From: a virus
Reading direction: 5' to 3' (one strand)
DNA length: 37,548 nucleotides
IMG/VR virus record: IMGVR_UViG_3300034012_000959
Span: 1-37,548 of that record
The translations under genes were made by a program, and so were the position numbers. This document shows positions 1 to 7,091 of this stretch, piece by piece (position 1 is the first letter of the stretch; each line of letters starts with the position of its first letter). The notes beneath the pieces are model-generated. The model did no database searches, was not told where the DNA came from, and saw nothing but the letters and a program-made list of their open reading frames with translations.

Positions 1-10
1 TGTGTACAGA

Positions 11-292
11 TTATTTTCCATTTTTTATTTTTGCCTTTCCTTCGGCAAAGCCATGTTTTCCAAAGTCTATTTGAGCAACAGGCTGTTGCGTGTCTTTATT
101 TTCTTCCTCATCAATCTTTCCTAGCATGTATAAAGCATCTTCAAATGCAAGCCTTTTTGCTGATGCTGCATTCTTCAATTTATCGGCAGATATATCGTCT
201 TCTGCATGAGTTATTATTGGCTCTCTTAATACTTTAATGAGCTCATCAACTGCTACCTTAGCTGCCTGTATTAACTCTATTTTCTTAGACAT
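11..292 (-). CDS. Small hypothetical phage protein, 93 aa
   Basis: Not recognised. The product is acidic to neutral and probably helical in its N-terminal two thirds (residues about 5-60), with a charged E/D/K/Q stretch and a lysine-rich C-terminus. It is the last gene of a tightly packed minus-strand run; its start overlaps the end of the tandem GroES-like gene (277-837) by 16 bp, so it is translated from the same message. The ten bases before the left edge show nothing. Confidence 0.7.
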   Translation of the reverse strand: MSKKIELIQAAKVAVDELIKVLREPIITHAEDDISADKLKNAASAKRLAFEDALYMLGKIDEEENKDTQQPVAQIDFGKHGFAEGKAKIKNGK

Positions 293-837
293 ATATTCTT
301 GTTGTACATTCTGTAAAGAACCTCATCGTCTATTCTAAATTCATACTCACTATCTGGAGAAAACGCAACAATGTCTCCCTTGCTAACGTCCATCAATGCA
401 TCGTTAAAATACACTAGTTCCCCCCACAAATCTTCTCTCGATCCAATACTTGATATAATTTTATCTTGATTTTTTATGGGCCTAACAAAACAATATGGAT
501 AAGGAGACATCCAATCACCATTTGGGTCTTTATATAGGTACAACTGATCATGCTCTATGATAAAATAATCATCAAACAAATGATGCCAGCTACTTTTTTG
601 GTTTCCCTTCATGTCGTAATAGAACTTAAACACATTGTGATGAACAATAACATTGTCGCCACTTTTAATTGGGCCATCATAATTTATTGGAACAGAAATA
701 ACCACACCAAGTCTATTAGAAACGGTGTGGTCTTCTTGAGATGTACTTATTATAAAGTCAATATCGCCATACTTACGCACATTGTCATAGCGCTTATCGT
801 TGTAAGGCTTAATTATAAAATGGTATGGAGACTTCAT
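277..837 (-). CDS. Tandem GroES-like (co-chaperonin fold) phage protein, 186 aa
   Basis: The protein looks like two GroES-type beta-barrel halves in one chain. The first half (about residues 30-120) has a GVVISVP strand, an IKSGDNVIVHH strand and a YFIIEHDQLYLY strand, echoing GroES G-V-V, V-K-x-GD-x-V and D-I-L-A blocks. The second half (about 135-183) has GELVYF, VSKGDIVAFSPDSEYEF and DDEVLYRM. Canonical GroES has one such barrel in about 95 residues, and a separate single-barrel GroES is present at 9062-9319. It starts at an ATG sharing one base with the stop of the upstream gene (TAATG). Inference: a virion-morphogenesis co-chaperonin relative or a structural beta-barrel; the family call is from pattern only. 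Confidence 0.5.
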   Translation of the reverse strand: MKSPYHFIIKPYNDKRYDNVRKYGDIDFIISTSQEDHTVSNRLGVVISVPINYDGPIKSGDNVIVHHNVFKFYYDMKGNQKSSWHHLFDDYFIIEHDQLYLYKDPNGDWMSPYPYCFVRPIKNQDKIISSIGSREDLWGELVYFNDALMDVSKGDIVAFSPDSEYEFRIDDEVLYRMYNKNICLRK

Positions 838-1091
838 TAGAAATCTATATTATACTCAATAGATATAGGCATTGAAGCAGAGAAACTTTTCCACTTGACA
901 ATCTCCTTGTCTTGATTAAGTATATATATAGATATAGATGAATCAGACTCCATGAGTATTGTGTCTATAGAACCATTTCCTCTAAGGACTTCTTGTCCAA
1001 CTACATAGTGCATAGACTTCATGTAGTCAGGACCTACCGATATTTTTCTAATTATATTCACCTGTTTGAAGATTGATTTTAATGTCTCCAT
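837..1091 (-). CDS. Small conserved phage protein, 84 aa
   Basis: No known function. Compact alpha/beta-looking protein; the order (helix, then VGPDYMKSMHYVVGQ, then beta strands with SISIYI and PISIEY) matches a small family I have seen beside coiled-coil proteins in Bacteroidota phages. The start overlaps the upstream coiled-coil gene by 44 bp and the stop overlaps the next ATG by one base, so all three are translationally coupled. Confidence 0.7.
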   Translation of the reverse strand: METLKSIFKQVNIIRKISVGPDYMKSMHYVVGQEVLRGNGSIDTILMESDSSISIYILNQDKEIVKWKSFSASMPISIEYNIDF

Positions 1092-1290
1092 ACTTAGACA
1101 CTAACTCATCTTGAAACTGCGATAAGTCAAATGCAGATGTTTCTAGATTAGCTAATGATGCCATCTTTTGGCTCTTCATTCGTTCAAACGAAACCTCGAT
1201 GTCAGCGATTTGAAATTTAAGATCTCTGTAAGTTTGATTTAAAGATCTTAGCTTGTCTAACTCTTCCTGAGTGATTTTCTTTTCTTCCAT
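1048..1290 (-). CDS. Coiled-coil phage protein, 80 aa
   Basis: Residues 1-66 are almost all helix-forming with heptad-spaced L/I/F (coiled coil); the end KYGDIKINLQTGEY is the conserved tail of a small phage coiled-coil family of unknown function. It is the first gene of the 1290-11 run and has its own promoter-like box 27 bp upstream. Likely a structural or assembly accessory protein by position; this is inference. Confidence 0.75.
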   Translation of the reverse strand: MEEKKITQEELDKLRSLNQTYRDLKFQIADIEVSFERMKSQKMASLANLETSAFDLSQFQDELVSKYGDIKINLQTGEYN

Positions 1291-1316
1291 TTTATTTAAT
1301 TTAAAATTATTTGTTA

Positions 1317-1324
1317 CAAATATA
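1317..1324 (-). promoter_or_regulatory. Candidate -7 promoter box TATATTTG
   Basis: On the minus strand the sequence reads TATATTTG, a match to the Bacteroidota -7 consensus TAnnTTTG, 26 bp upstream of the ATG at 1290. No convincing -33 TTG element is seen at the usual distance. It would drive the genes from 1290 down to 11. Confidence 0.45.
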
Positions 1325-1342
1325 GTAAATATTCGTAATAAA

Positions 1343-1750
1343 TTACATAGATATGTACCAAGTAGTATTAGCGTTATTGTATTGAAAGCATACTGGGGTA
1401 TCAGCCGTCAATGTAGATGGAGCACCAACTATTGATGCACCTGGGGTAATCCAAGTTGTTGATGGTCTAGTAACAGTAGACATTATAACATACTTTAAGC
1501 CATCAATGCTTGAACTAGCTGTTGGCATTGTTACAGCAAATGATACGGCTGCTGGAGTACCAGTAAAGTATGTGTTAATATTTGAAATAGTATAGTTTCC
1601 TAACGTTCCAGTAGAATCAATTTCTGGAGCTTGAGTTAAGTTTACTACATCCTGTATCTTGAAGTTTACAGTATCTCCTGTAGAATTTTTTGTTCCAAAC
1701 AACAGGTCATTTACGCTTGGAGTTTTAGTTTGATAGTTACCTGCTTTCAT
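1343..1750 (-). CDS. Virion/tail-associated protein, 135 aa
   Basis: Rich in T, S, N, G and short beta strands, few charges, like baseplate or fibre appendage proteins. The N-terminal part (KTPSVNDLLFGTKNSTGDT) resembles the starts of phage fibre-associated proteins; the C-terminal half looks like a small beta-sandwich (TPVCFQYNNANTTWYI). Its ATG overlaps the stop of the 45-aa gene (ATGA). Lies directly downstream of the lysis cassette. Function inferred from composition and place only. Confidence 0.6.
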   Translation of the reverse strand: MKAGNYQTKTPSVNDLLFGTKNSTGDTVNFKIQDVVNLTQAPEIDSTGTLGNYTISNINTYFTGTPAAVSFAVTMPTASSSIDGLKYVIMSTVTRPSTTWITPGASIVGAPSTLTADTPVCFQYNNANTTWYISM

Positions 1751-1884
1751 CGTCCTTGTCCTTTATATTTTTTTTTATAGTTCTTTGATGTCTTTAAAAA
1801 AGATGTCTTGGTCTTAGCGTGAACGCCAGGCCTTTCAACGTGTTTTTTTTCTACCTTACTCGCCTCTAAAATTTTTTTACTCAT
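1747..1884 (-). CDS. Small basic protein, 45 aa
   Basis: Starts MSKKILEASKVEKKHVERPG and ends KNYKKKYKGQGR; 15 lysines or arginines in 45 residues, no hydrophobic core, so probably nucleic-acid or virion bound. Both ends show ATGA overlaps (with the 50-aa gene upstream and the 135-aa gene downstream), strong evidence that it is translated despite its size. No named family. Confidence 0.75.
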   Translation of the reverse strand: MSKKILEASKVEKKHVERPGVHAKTKTSFLKTSKNYKKKYKGQGR

Positions 1885-2033
1885 CTGTTTCTAAGTGTAA
1901 AGTTAATAAAAGTAATCGAATAAAAATTTCTGTACATGTCTATGTCAATAGCAAATAATCTAATTGGTCCAATAGTTATTCTTAAACTTAAGTTTCCCCA
2001 AATTTCTTTTAGCCAATGATTTCTAAACTTCAT
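1881..2033 (-). CDS. Small phage protein, 50 aa
   Basis: Reads MKFRNHWLKEIWG... with alternating hydrophobic residues (IGPIRLFAIDIDMY and YSITFINFTL), a tiny beta-type protein. Its ATG overlaps the amidase TGA (ATGA at 2033-2030) and its TGA overlaps the next ATG (1884-1881), so it belongs to the lysis message. A similar small protein occurs at 12369-12506, suggesting a family of short beta proteins. Function unknown. Confidence 0.75.
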   Translation of the reverse strand: MKFRNHWLKEIWGNLSLRITIGPIRLFAIDIDMYRNFYSITFINFTLRNR

Positions 2034-2677
2034 AGTTTTTGTAACATTTCAATCATTCTAGGACATGGGTATATGTCGCTCTTATCCTTTCTTACCGAGT
2101 TGTGGGTATAAATACCAGGAATTCCTTTAAATGCGCTCTTGTCAATATCAAATATTTCTGATCTATAATCTTTGGGTATGTTATATGTTTCACACAAATA
2201 CACCAAAAGCTGTCTTGTAGACTCTATTTGAGCGTCAGTATATTTATACCAATAAGTATAACCCTTGTATGGTTTTTCTAGTTTAGTCACCATTGAAGGA
2301 TCAACAGATTTATTTACGTAGTTATAATATTTTCCGTCTTTAAGTTTTAATGGCCCCCAGTTGCACACCTCAATACCAACTGATAACTTATTTAAGTTTT
2401 GGTATTTAGCTCCGTTCTTGACAAAGTCTTCTGAATCTATACCTAAGTGCCAAGCCCAATGTCTAGATAAAAAACACTGAACTATTGTTCCTCGTTCTCC
2501 AATGACAAAAGCAGTAGCTATCCTAATGTCGTTACTGTTCCAATACTTTGATACCGCAACAGCATCACCTCCTCCAGCTGTATGGTGTAAATATATTTGA
2601 GTCTTAGGGCTATCTTCAGCAAAATACTGATCTTCTGATAGTCTAGACTGTACTATCTTTGTTGTATCTAGCTTCAT
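2030..2677 (-). CDS. N-acetylmuramoyl-L-alanine amidase (endolysin)
   Basis: Amidase_2/T7-lysozyme-like zinc amidase that cleaves the bond between N-acetylmuramic acid and L-alanine in peptidoglycan. Visible: IYLHHTAGGG with the first zinc histidine (H31/H32), a central GIEVCNWGP block, and THNSVRKDKSDIYPCP near the end, giving the second histidine (H192) and the K199-x-D201 pair that supplies the catalytic lysine and third ligand. 215 residues, a usual length for single-domain phage endolysins; no signal peptide, so release depends on the adjacent holin, whose stop shares one base with this start. Spanin, holin and amidase form one cassette. Confidence 0.93.
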   Translation of the reverse strand: MKLDTTKIVQSRLSEDQYFAEDSPKTQIYLHHTAGGGDAVAVSKYWNSNDIRIATAFVIGERGTIVQCFLSRHWAWHLGIDSEDFVKNGAKYQNLNKLSVGIEVCNWGPLKLKDGKYYNYVNKSVDPSMVTKLEKPYKGYTYWYKYTDAQIESTRQLLVYLCETYNIPKDYRSEIFDIDKSAFKGIPGIYTHNSVRKDKSDIYPCPRMIEMLQKL

Positions 2678-3174
2678 TAGTTTTTAATGTCTTTATAAGT
2701 GTCCGATACTTTTTTCAAACCATCCTTTAATTTTTTTACTGTATTGAATGCTGTTTTTAAAACATTATTGCCAGAGATATCAAACCAGTTTTCATTAATA
2801 GATGTAAGCTCTATTATTGCAAATATTCCAAGTAGAATGTTTGTAAATATTGCAGGAGTTGTAATTACAAATGAAAAACCTAAAAACTGAAGAAAACTAT
2901 TTGCAAAAGGAGTAAGTGCGTAATAGTCTAAAGGAAAAATAGCTCCTGCTGTAATATAATAACCAAGAGCTTTGTATGTATATCCTTTTCGAAGTATTTT
3001 AGACTTAAAAACATCTCTATACCTTCTGTTAGTATCTATGGCTATTTTACGCAAAGAGATTAATTTAACTAAAGTATCAATTAATATGACAAACATAAGT
3101 ATCATTGCCATTAACTCTACGGGAGCAAAAAAAGACGTTATCGTTAAAAAAAATAAAGACAACTTTGTTTTCAT
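2677..3174 (-). CDS. Holin-like membrane protein, 165 aa
   Basis: Likely inner-membrane holin. Hydrophobic segments at about residues 5-37, 71-91 and 94-122 are separated by a basic loop (KLISLRKIAIDTNRRYRD) and followed by a lysine-rich amphipathic tail (VKKLKDGLKKV), the layout of the larger toxin-secretion/phage-lysis holin family. It sits immediately upstream of the amidase and overlaps the spanin by 4 bp (ATGA). Holin assignment is by topology and position. Confidence 0.75.
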   Translation of the reverse strand: MKTKLSLFFLTITSFFAPVELMAMILMFVILIDTLVKLISLRKIAIDTNRRYRDVFKSKILRKGYTYKALGYYITAGAIFPLDYYALTPFANSFLQFLGFSFVITTPAIFTNILLGIFAIIELTSINENWFDISGNNVLKTAFNTVKKLKDGLKKVSDTYKDIKN

Positions 3175-3656
3175 ATTCTAGAAAGTTTTTTTTTGATAAT
3201 TCTGTAAATTACATACAATAAAATTAAAATCCACAATATACCACCACTCCAAGCTAAAAATATAGTAAATCCAGGGGTATATTTTATTTTTTGTGGCTTT
3301 AATGTTTTTGTTACTAACTTTGTTTGATATATAGTATTTCCAGGTATTGTTTTGTAAACAGTATCTGTCTTAGCTATAACTTTATATTTATTACTTTTCA
3401 ATCTTGCCTGTAATTTTAGTATTGTACCATCTTTTTCTGATAGTCTACTAGCGTATACATTTCCTAATGAATCACAGAAAAGAGTATCCTCAATAAAAAC
3501 AGTTTCACCAGGAAGCTCTATAGTTGTATCGCGATACTCAATAATTGTAACTGTGCTATCTTTTTGAACACAGAGAGGGCAATACTTCTCTAGCTTTCTT
3601 TCGATAGAACAAGAGAAAAATAAGAATATTGTAGATAATATAAGTATATACTTCAT
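3171..3656 (-). CDS. Probable unimolecular spanin (lipoprotein with C-terminal TM)
   Basis: N-terminal signal MKYILILSTIFLFFSC places a lipobox cysteine at residue 16; a periplasmic stretch of about 100 residues rich in D, T and K follows; a C-terminal membrane helix (about TIFLAWSGGILWILILLYVIY) and basic tail KKKLSR end the chain. An outer-membrane lipid anchor at one end and an inner-membrane helix at the other is the architecture of u-spanins, which fuse the two membranes at the last lysis step. I chose ATG 3656; the frame is also open from a GTG at 3662, but that codon overlaps a promoter-like box. Followed by holin and amidase. Confidence 0.75.
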   Translation of the reverse strand: MKYILILSTIFLFFSCSIERKLEKYCPLCVQKDSTVTIIEYRDTTIELPGETVFIEDTLFCDSLGNVYASRLSEKDGTILKLQARLKSNKYKVIAKTDTVYKTIPGNTIYQTKLVTKTLKPQKIKYTPGFTIFLAWSGGILWILILLYVIYRIIKKKLSRI

Positions 3657-3661
3657 ATCCA

Positions 3662-3669
3662 CAAAGGTA
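3662..3669 (-). promoter_or_regulatory. Candidate -7 box TACCTTTG of the lysis cassette
   Basis: Minus-strand TACCTTTG fits TAnnTTTG and ends 5 bases before the spanin ATG (TACCTTTGTGGATATG). A start site a few bases downstream would leave almost no leader. No clear -33 element. Similar spacing occurs at 12511-12518 and 28599-28606. Confidence 0.4.
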
Positions 3670-3689
3670 ACTAAAATATGCTTATTTTT

Positions 3690-3824
3690 TTATATGTCTT
3701 TTAATAACTCTTTAGGCACGCAAACCGTAGCACCTTCGGTAGTAAATATGTGAACATATATATCATCAACCTCCTCCCATTCTGTGAAGGTGTAGGTAAT
3801 ATCGTTGACTGTTACGCTATGCAT
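3690..3824 (-). CDS. Small phage protein, 44 aa
   Basis: Acidic small protein beginning MHSVTVNDITYTFTEWEEVD with beta-like alternation and a central aromatic/acidic patch. Its ATG overlaps the stop of the 480-aa fibre gene by 8 bp and it ends shortly before the lysis promoter, so it is the last gene of the fibre message. No known family. Confidence 0.65.
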   Translation of the reverse strand: MHSVTVNDITYTFTEWEEVDDIYVHIFTTEGATVCVPKELLKDI

Positions 3825-5259
3825 ATAGTAATACTCTGAATTGATCAACAGCTCCAACATCTCCAGCATTTTGGCATTGAGCTGTCCATATTAGATAATA
3901 GTTGAATGTAGTGTTAATACTTAACGTTGATAGTTGTGATGCTGTACTCTCTGTACCAAAGCCTGTGTTTTGATATCTTAAAGATGTACCTATACAGCTA
4001 ATACTTTTTTGTGCTAATAAAGCCTGTTGAGTCCCTCCTCCATTAAGAGTAATTAAACCACCTAATGTACTTGCTCCTGTTAAGGTATTAGTTTGATTAA
4101 GATAAAGCCTGCTGTATATCTGCCCTAAGTTACCCGATACCCTGTTTATTCGCCAGGATATCTCAAGTATTGAATCCGATGTCAAAGTATTGGCAGGTAT
4201 AAATAATGATTTTGATATATTAATCAAAGTGCCTGATGTGGTAGTACCCACAGTACCAGAATAACCTAATACTTGCGGACTAATTCCACTACCTGTAACA
4301 GTTAGGTTTCCACTACCAAGTACGGAAGCTCCGTTGATGGTCTTGATATTAGTACTACTAACTAGTGTAGGCTGTATACCAGCATTTGATAGTGATTTAT
4401 TTTGCCAAAGATCAGTAGCTTGATCGTATTGTATTATGTCATTATCAGCAAGTCCAGATATCTGAACGTCATGTAACTCCTCTATTTCATAGCCATTTTG
4501 CACCCTAACGTACATCCTTCCAGCGCTACCATTGTTGGCTGTTGTAACAAATCCGAGATATACCAAGTGATTAGGAGCCGATGGCTTTACATTAGTTATT
4601 GAACCTGCCGTTGGGCCCAAGTAAACAGGATCTCCATCTGCCCATGTAGACGTAGGAAGAATACTAAGACCGTCTAGCTGTCCGTTAAGTATAATAAATC
4701 CCTTCTGATTGGCTCCAATTGATGCAGACAACACTAATCCTACTGTTTGTGCTGATGTAGCGTCAGTAGTGTTGTATGCAAGCTTAACCTTTAGTCTGTC
4801 ACCTTGTCCTCCAAACGCATATACAGGCTGACCTTTAGTTATGGTTATTGACTCATCATTTGTTACATATGCTAATAGTGTGTTTGGAGATGAGCCTATT
4901 ACTTGAAAAATATTTAACGTTGAATTGTATATACAAAGCATCTCAGCGCCACCCTCAATGTCTCCACCTATAACCTGACCATCATTGTTTCTATAAAGTG
5001 GTATTGCGCCTAATCCGTTAACATTTAGCGTGGACCCAGTTGTATTACCATTTGTAAACCTAACTAAATAAGCATCACCATCAGCATAAGAAGTTGCTCC
5101 AGCAATTGATACGGTATACGTATCAGTACCACTAGCTGTTCCGTGAGGTATACTTCCTGATCCGCCTCCGCCAGATATAACTTTAGGCTTGCCGTCTGGA
5201 CCATTTACCTGTAATCCTTTTGGTCCAAATATATATCCATTTGAGTCAGTTACTTGCAT
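3817..5259 (-). CDS. Tail fibre / appendage protein, 480 aa
   Basis: Low-charge, G/S/T/N-rich protein of phage fibre type. After an N-terminal collagen-like glycine stretch (about residues 13-37, VNGPDGKP and GGGGSG) comes a beta-rich body. A middle region (about 190-290) contains WADGDPVYLGPTAG, NHLVYLGFV and ELHDVQISGLADNDII, blocks I recognise from Bacteroidota phage fibres and appendages; the C-terminal part (about 325-480) looks like a jelly-roll-type domain. Probably binds the host surface or adorns the capsid. Overlaps the upstream gene by 10 bp. Confidence 0.75.
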   Translation of the reverse strand: MQVTDSNGYIFGPKGLQVNGPDGKPKVISGGGGSGSIPHGTASGTDTYTVSIAGATSYADGDAYLVRFTNGNTTGSTLNVNGLGAIPLYRNNDGQVIGGDIEGGAEMLCIYNSTLNIFQVIGSSPNTLLAYVTNDESITITKGQPVYAFGGQGDRLKVKLAYNTTDATSAQTVGLVLSASIGANQKGFIILNGQLDGLSILPTSTWADGDPVYLGPTAGSITNVKPSAPNHLVYLGFVTTANNGSAGRMYVRVQNGYEIEELHDVQISGLADNDIIQYDQATDLWQNKSLSNAGIQPTLVSSTNIKTINGASVLGSGNLTVTGSGISPQVLGYSGTVGTTTSGTLINISKSLFIPANTLTSDSILEISWRINRVSGNLGQIYSRLYLNQTNTLTGASTLGGLITLNGGGTQQALLAQKSISCIGTSLRYQNTGFGTESTASQLSTLSINTTFNYYLIWTAQCQNAGDVGAVDQFRVLLYA

Positions 5260-5579
5260 CTAAGGAAAGATAAGTTAGGGCCCTCTTCTCCACTAATTAT
5301 AAATGTAGTATTAGCGTCTGTAGATGTTGCTGTTATCTGATCTCCAGGATGTAATATATACACCATGTCATCAGTAATTGTATCACCGTGATTAAGTGAA
5401 ACAGAGTATATGTCTACAGTAGCAGCAGTTGATGATACATACTTTTGAAGCGTAACATCATAGTTGGTTACAGAGTTTGAGAATCTAATATAGTTTATAG
5501 CACACACGTTCTGTGGCTTGCACTCGTACAATATAGTGCTAGTTACACCAACATTACCTTCGTTGCTAATAAGAGCCAT
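5250..5579 (-). CDS. Small structural beta protein, 109 aa
   Basis: All-beta composition: ILYECKPQNVCAINYIRFSN, then VTLQKYV, VDIYSVSLNHGDTI and QITATSTDANTTFIISG. This pattern (short strands, Thr/Ser rich, a central GD turn) is typical of small tail-tip or fibre-attached beta-sandwich proteins of phages. Lies between two other structural genes with a 10-bp overlap downstream and a 1-bp gap upstream. Exact role unknown. Confidence 0.65.
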   Translation of the reverse strand: MALISNEGNVGVTSTILYECKPQNVCAINYIRFSNSVTNYDVTLQKYVSSTAATVDIYSVSLNHGDTITDDMVYILHPGDQITATSTDANTTFIISGEEGPNLSFLRCK

Positions 5580-5580
5580 A

Positions 5581-5841
5581 CTACCAAAGTGCTACGATAC
5601 CAGTTGCTGATGTTGTAGAAGCAAATACTCTGATAACTTGGATAGGTAATACAACTCCAGCAGGAACAGAGTTAAAGGTAACATCATCACCGCCAGCAGT
5701 TAAAACTCTAATAATACCTCCAGATCCAGAGTACAAAACACACGGCCAAGTTTCTGTTGGATATCCAACATAAGGAATATTGTCAGTGTCGCTAGGTGTT
5801 ACTGCCTCAGCTCTAGATTGTTGTAGTTTTTGATATGCCAT
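5581..5841 (-). CDS. Conserved small virion protein, 86 aa
   Basis: Belongs to a small family I recognise from many marine and Bacteroidota phages: start AYQKLQ..RA, then PSDTDNIP, a PCVLYSGSGG turn, GGDDVTFNSVPAG, and final LPIQVIRVFA...IVALW. The family looks like a short beta-barrel decorating or spike-like protein; no biochemistry is known to me. It is 1 bp from the next structural gene and 2 bp after the 41-aa gene. Confidence 0.75.
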   Translation of the reverse strand: MAYQKLQQSRAEAVTPSDTDNIPYVGYPTETWPCVLYSGSGGIIRVLTAGGDDVTFNSVPAGVVLPIQVIRVFASTTSATGIVALW

Positions 5842-5843
5842 CT

Positions 5844-5969
5844 TTAGTTATTTTTTATAGTGTTTAGTGCATTTAAAATGGCCACTATATCAGCCAAGCT
5901 GTATGCGCCCTTTTTTGTGGCCTCGTCCAAGGCTCTTTCAATTATTAAGATTGCTTGTTCTTTTTCCAT
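5844..5969 (-). CDS. Small helical phage protein, 41 aa
   Basis: MEKEQAILIIERALDEATKK GA YSLADIVAILNALNTIK: two amphipathic helices separated by a Gly turn. The form is common next to structural genes in Bacteroidota phages. It fits exactly between its neighbours (2 bp from each), so it fills an otherwise unexplained gap. Role unknown. Confidence 0.75.
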   Translation of the reverse strand: MEKEQAILIIERALDEATKKGAYSLADIVAILNALNTIKNN

Positions 5970-5971
5970 TA

Positions 5972-6604
5972 TTAAGGTATTAATTGAATTTTGTATGGGG
6001 TTCCGTTAACATCAACCTTAATGTAGTCAGTACCAGAAATATTGGTTACTAAATCAGATGTAACTGATAACGATGCTTGAGAAACATCTGCGTTTTTAAT
6101 TCCAAATTTAGTAATTGATCCACCAAAGTTGTACATACCCGAAAAACAATCAAACTCCAAACGACTTACTCCACCCAAATATAAACTTAAAAATTCACCT
6201 CCAGGAGATGAATTATCTAAGCTTATCCCCCAAGATGGACCAGAATTACCAAATATATCACCAATGTATGCGTATGAATTTGCATTACCAGTTTCTCCGT
6301 AAATATTAAGTAAATTAGATGAAGAATCATAAGTAAAATAAAGTCCAGCATTATAGTTGCCAGTTAAATTTGTACCACCAAGTCCAGTTAGCTCTGATAA
6401 ACTTGAGTTTACAAGACTGCCTAGAGCAGTACCTTTGGGAATAGTGTTTAGTGTAATAGGAAATGTTCCACCACCAACGGTCTGAGCAAAGTCCTCAATG
6501 GTAAATGTTTGATCGTTAGAGTTGACTAACGCTGAACGTCTGTTGACAACAGTTGTAGGCTTAATAGCCTCAAACTTTGTTCCTGCTGGTATATTTACTG
6601 GCAT
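5972..6604 (-). CDS. Putative tail fibre / structural protein, 210 aa
   Basis: G/S/N/T-rich beta protein with few charges; starts MPVNIPAGTKFEAIKPTTVV and contains a repeated short-strand body (about 60-165: GNYNAGLYFTYDSSSNLLNIYG, SLYLGGVSRLEF) like phage fibre shafts, ending in DLVTNISGTDYIKVDVNGTPYKI. First of a run of appendage genes. The C-terminal VDVNGTPYKIQL phrase is typical of fibre or decoration proteins. Substrate and place on the virion are not deducible. Confidence 0.65.
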   Translation of the reverse strand: MPVNIPAGTKFEAIKPTTVVNRRSALVNSNDQTFTIEDFAQTVGGGTFPITLNTIPKGTALGSLVNSSLSELTGLGGTNLTGNYNAGLYFTYDSSSNLLNIYGETGNANSYAYIGDIFGNSGPSWGISLDNSSPGGEFLSLYLGGVSRLEFDCFSGMYNFGGSITKFGIKNADVSQASLSVTSDLVTNISGTDYIKVDVNGTPYKIQLIP

Positions 6605-6625
6605 CTTTTTTCTTTTATAAAGTTA

Positions 6626-6886
6626 TTATTTCTTAGTACTCTTTCCGTTGGCCCCGTTTCTAGCCCTATTACTAGAACTGGACTCAAGTACAAATTTACC
6701 ATTTTTTTTCATACTAACATCAGGGCCTCCCTTTCCGTCAATATCTCTTTTTCTTCGTTCTCTAGTGTGCTCTGCCCTATACTTCTTCTCAGACTCACTC
6801 TTGTTGAGTTCCCTCTGATACTCCCTTCTCTTCTCCGCTGCTTTCGGGTTGCTTGCGTAGTATTTCGATGTTTTGCTCTGTCCCAT
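6626..6886 (-). CDS. Small very basic phage protein, 86 aa
   Basis: MGQSKTSKYYASNPKAAEKRREYQRELNK...: helix full of K/R/E followed by a flexible Ser/Asn/Lys tail. The start belongs to a small family seen in phages and large DNA viruses; a basic, Zn-less DNA-binding-like protein. Its first 92 bp lie inside the end of the 98-aa gene in another frame (6795-7091). Likely nucleic-acid or virion associated; not proven. Confidence 0.75.
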   Translation of the reverse strand: MGQSKTSKYYASNPKAAEKRREYQRELNKSESEKKYRAEHTRERRKRDIDGKGGPDVSMKKNGKFVLESSSSNRARNGANGKSTKK

Positions 6887-7091
6887 AAAATATCTTGTTA
6901 ATTAATAGGTTAGGGTTGTTTAACATTTCTTTTCTTTCATTGCATCCGCAGTCCTCTCCAGCAACCGCCTTTACAACTTTTTCTATTCCAGTGGCCTTGG
7001 TTATTGCGTGTATAGTATCACCAAATCCGTTGGCCTTGGTTATTGCGTGTATAGTATCACCAAATCCGTAGTGCTTTTTAATTATAATCAT
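6795..7091 (-). CDS. Phage protein with duplicated 13-residue segment, 98 aa
   Basis: N-terminal half MIIIKKHYGFGDTIHAITKA (then the same 13 residues GFGDTIHAITKA-N/T repeated) followed by TGIEKVVKAVAGEDCGCNERKEMLNN. The GDTI...TKATGI..VVKA(V/I)AG.DCGCN..K block is a small conserved phage family with a CxC motif, usually ending soon after this block. Here the duplicated segment comes from a perfect 39-bp tandem repeat, and the last about 30 residues overlap the downstream gene by 92 bp, so the C-terminus may be an overrun. Function unknown. Confidence 0.75.
   Translation of the reverse strand: MIIIKKHYGFGDTIHAITKANGFGDTIHAITKATGIEKVVKAVAGEDCGCNERKEMLNNPNLLINKIFYGTEQNIEILRKQPESSGEEKGVSEGTQQE
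6992..7069. repeat. Perfect 39-bp tandem duplication
   Basis: Two identical 39-bp units (6992-7030 and 7031-7069) directly abut inside the 98-aa gene. The unit is a multiple of three and adds 13 codons without shifting the frame. Full identity including third codon positions shows a recent event or an assembly artefact. Confidence 0.9.
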
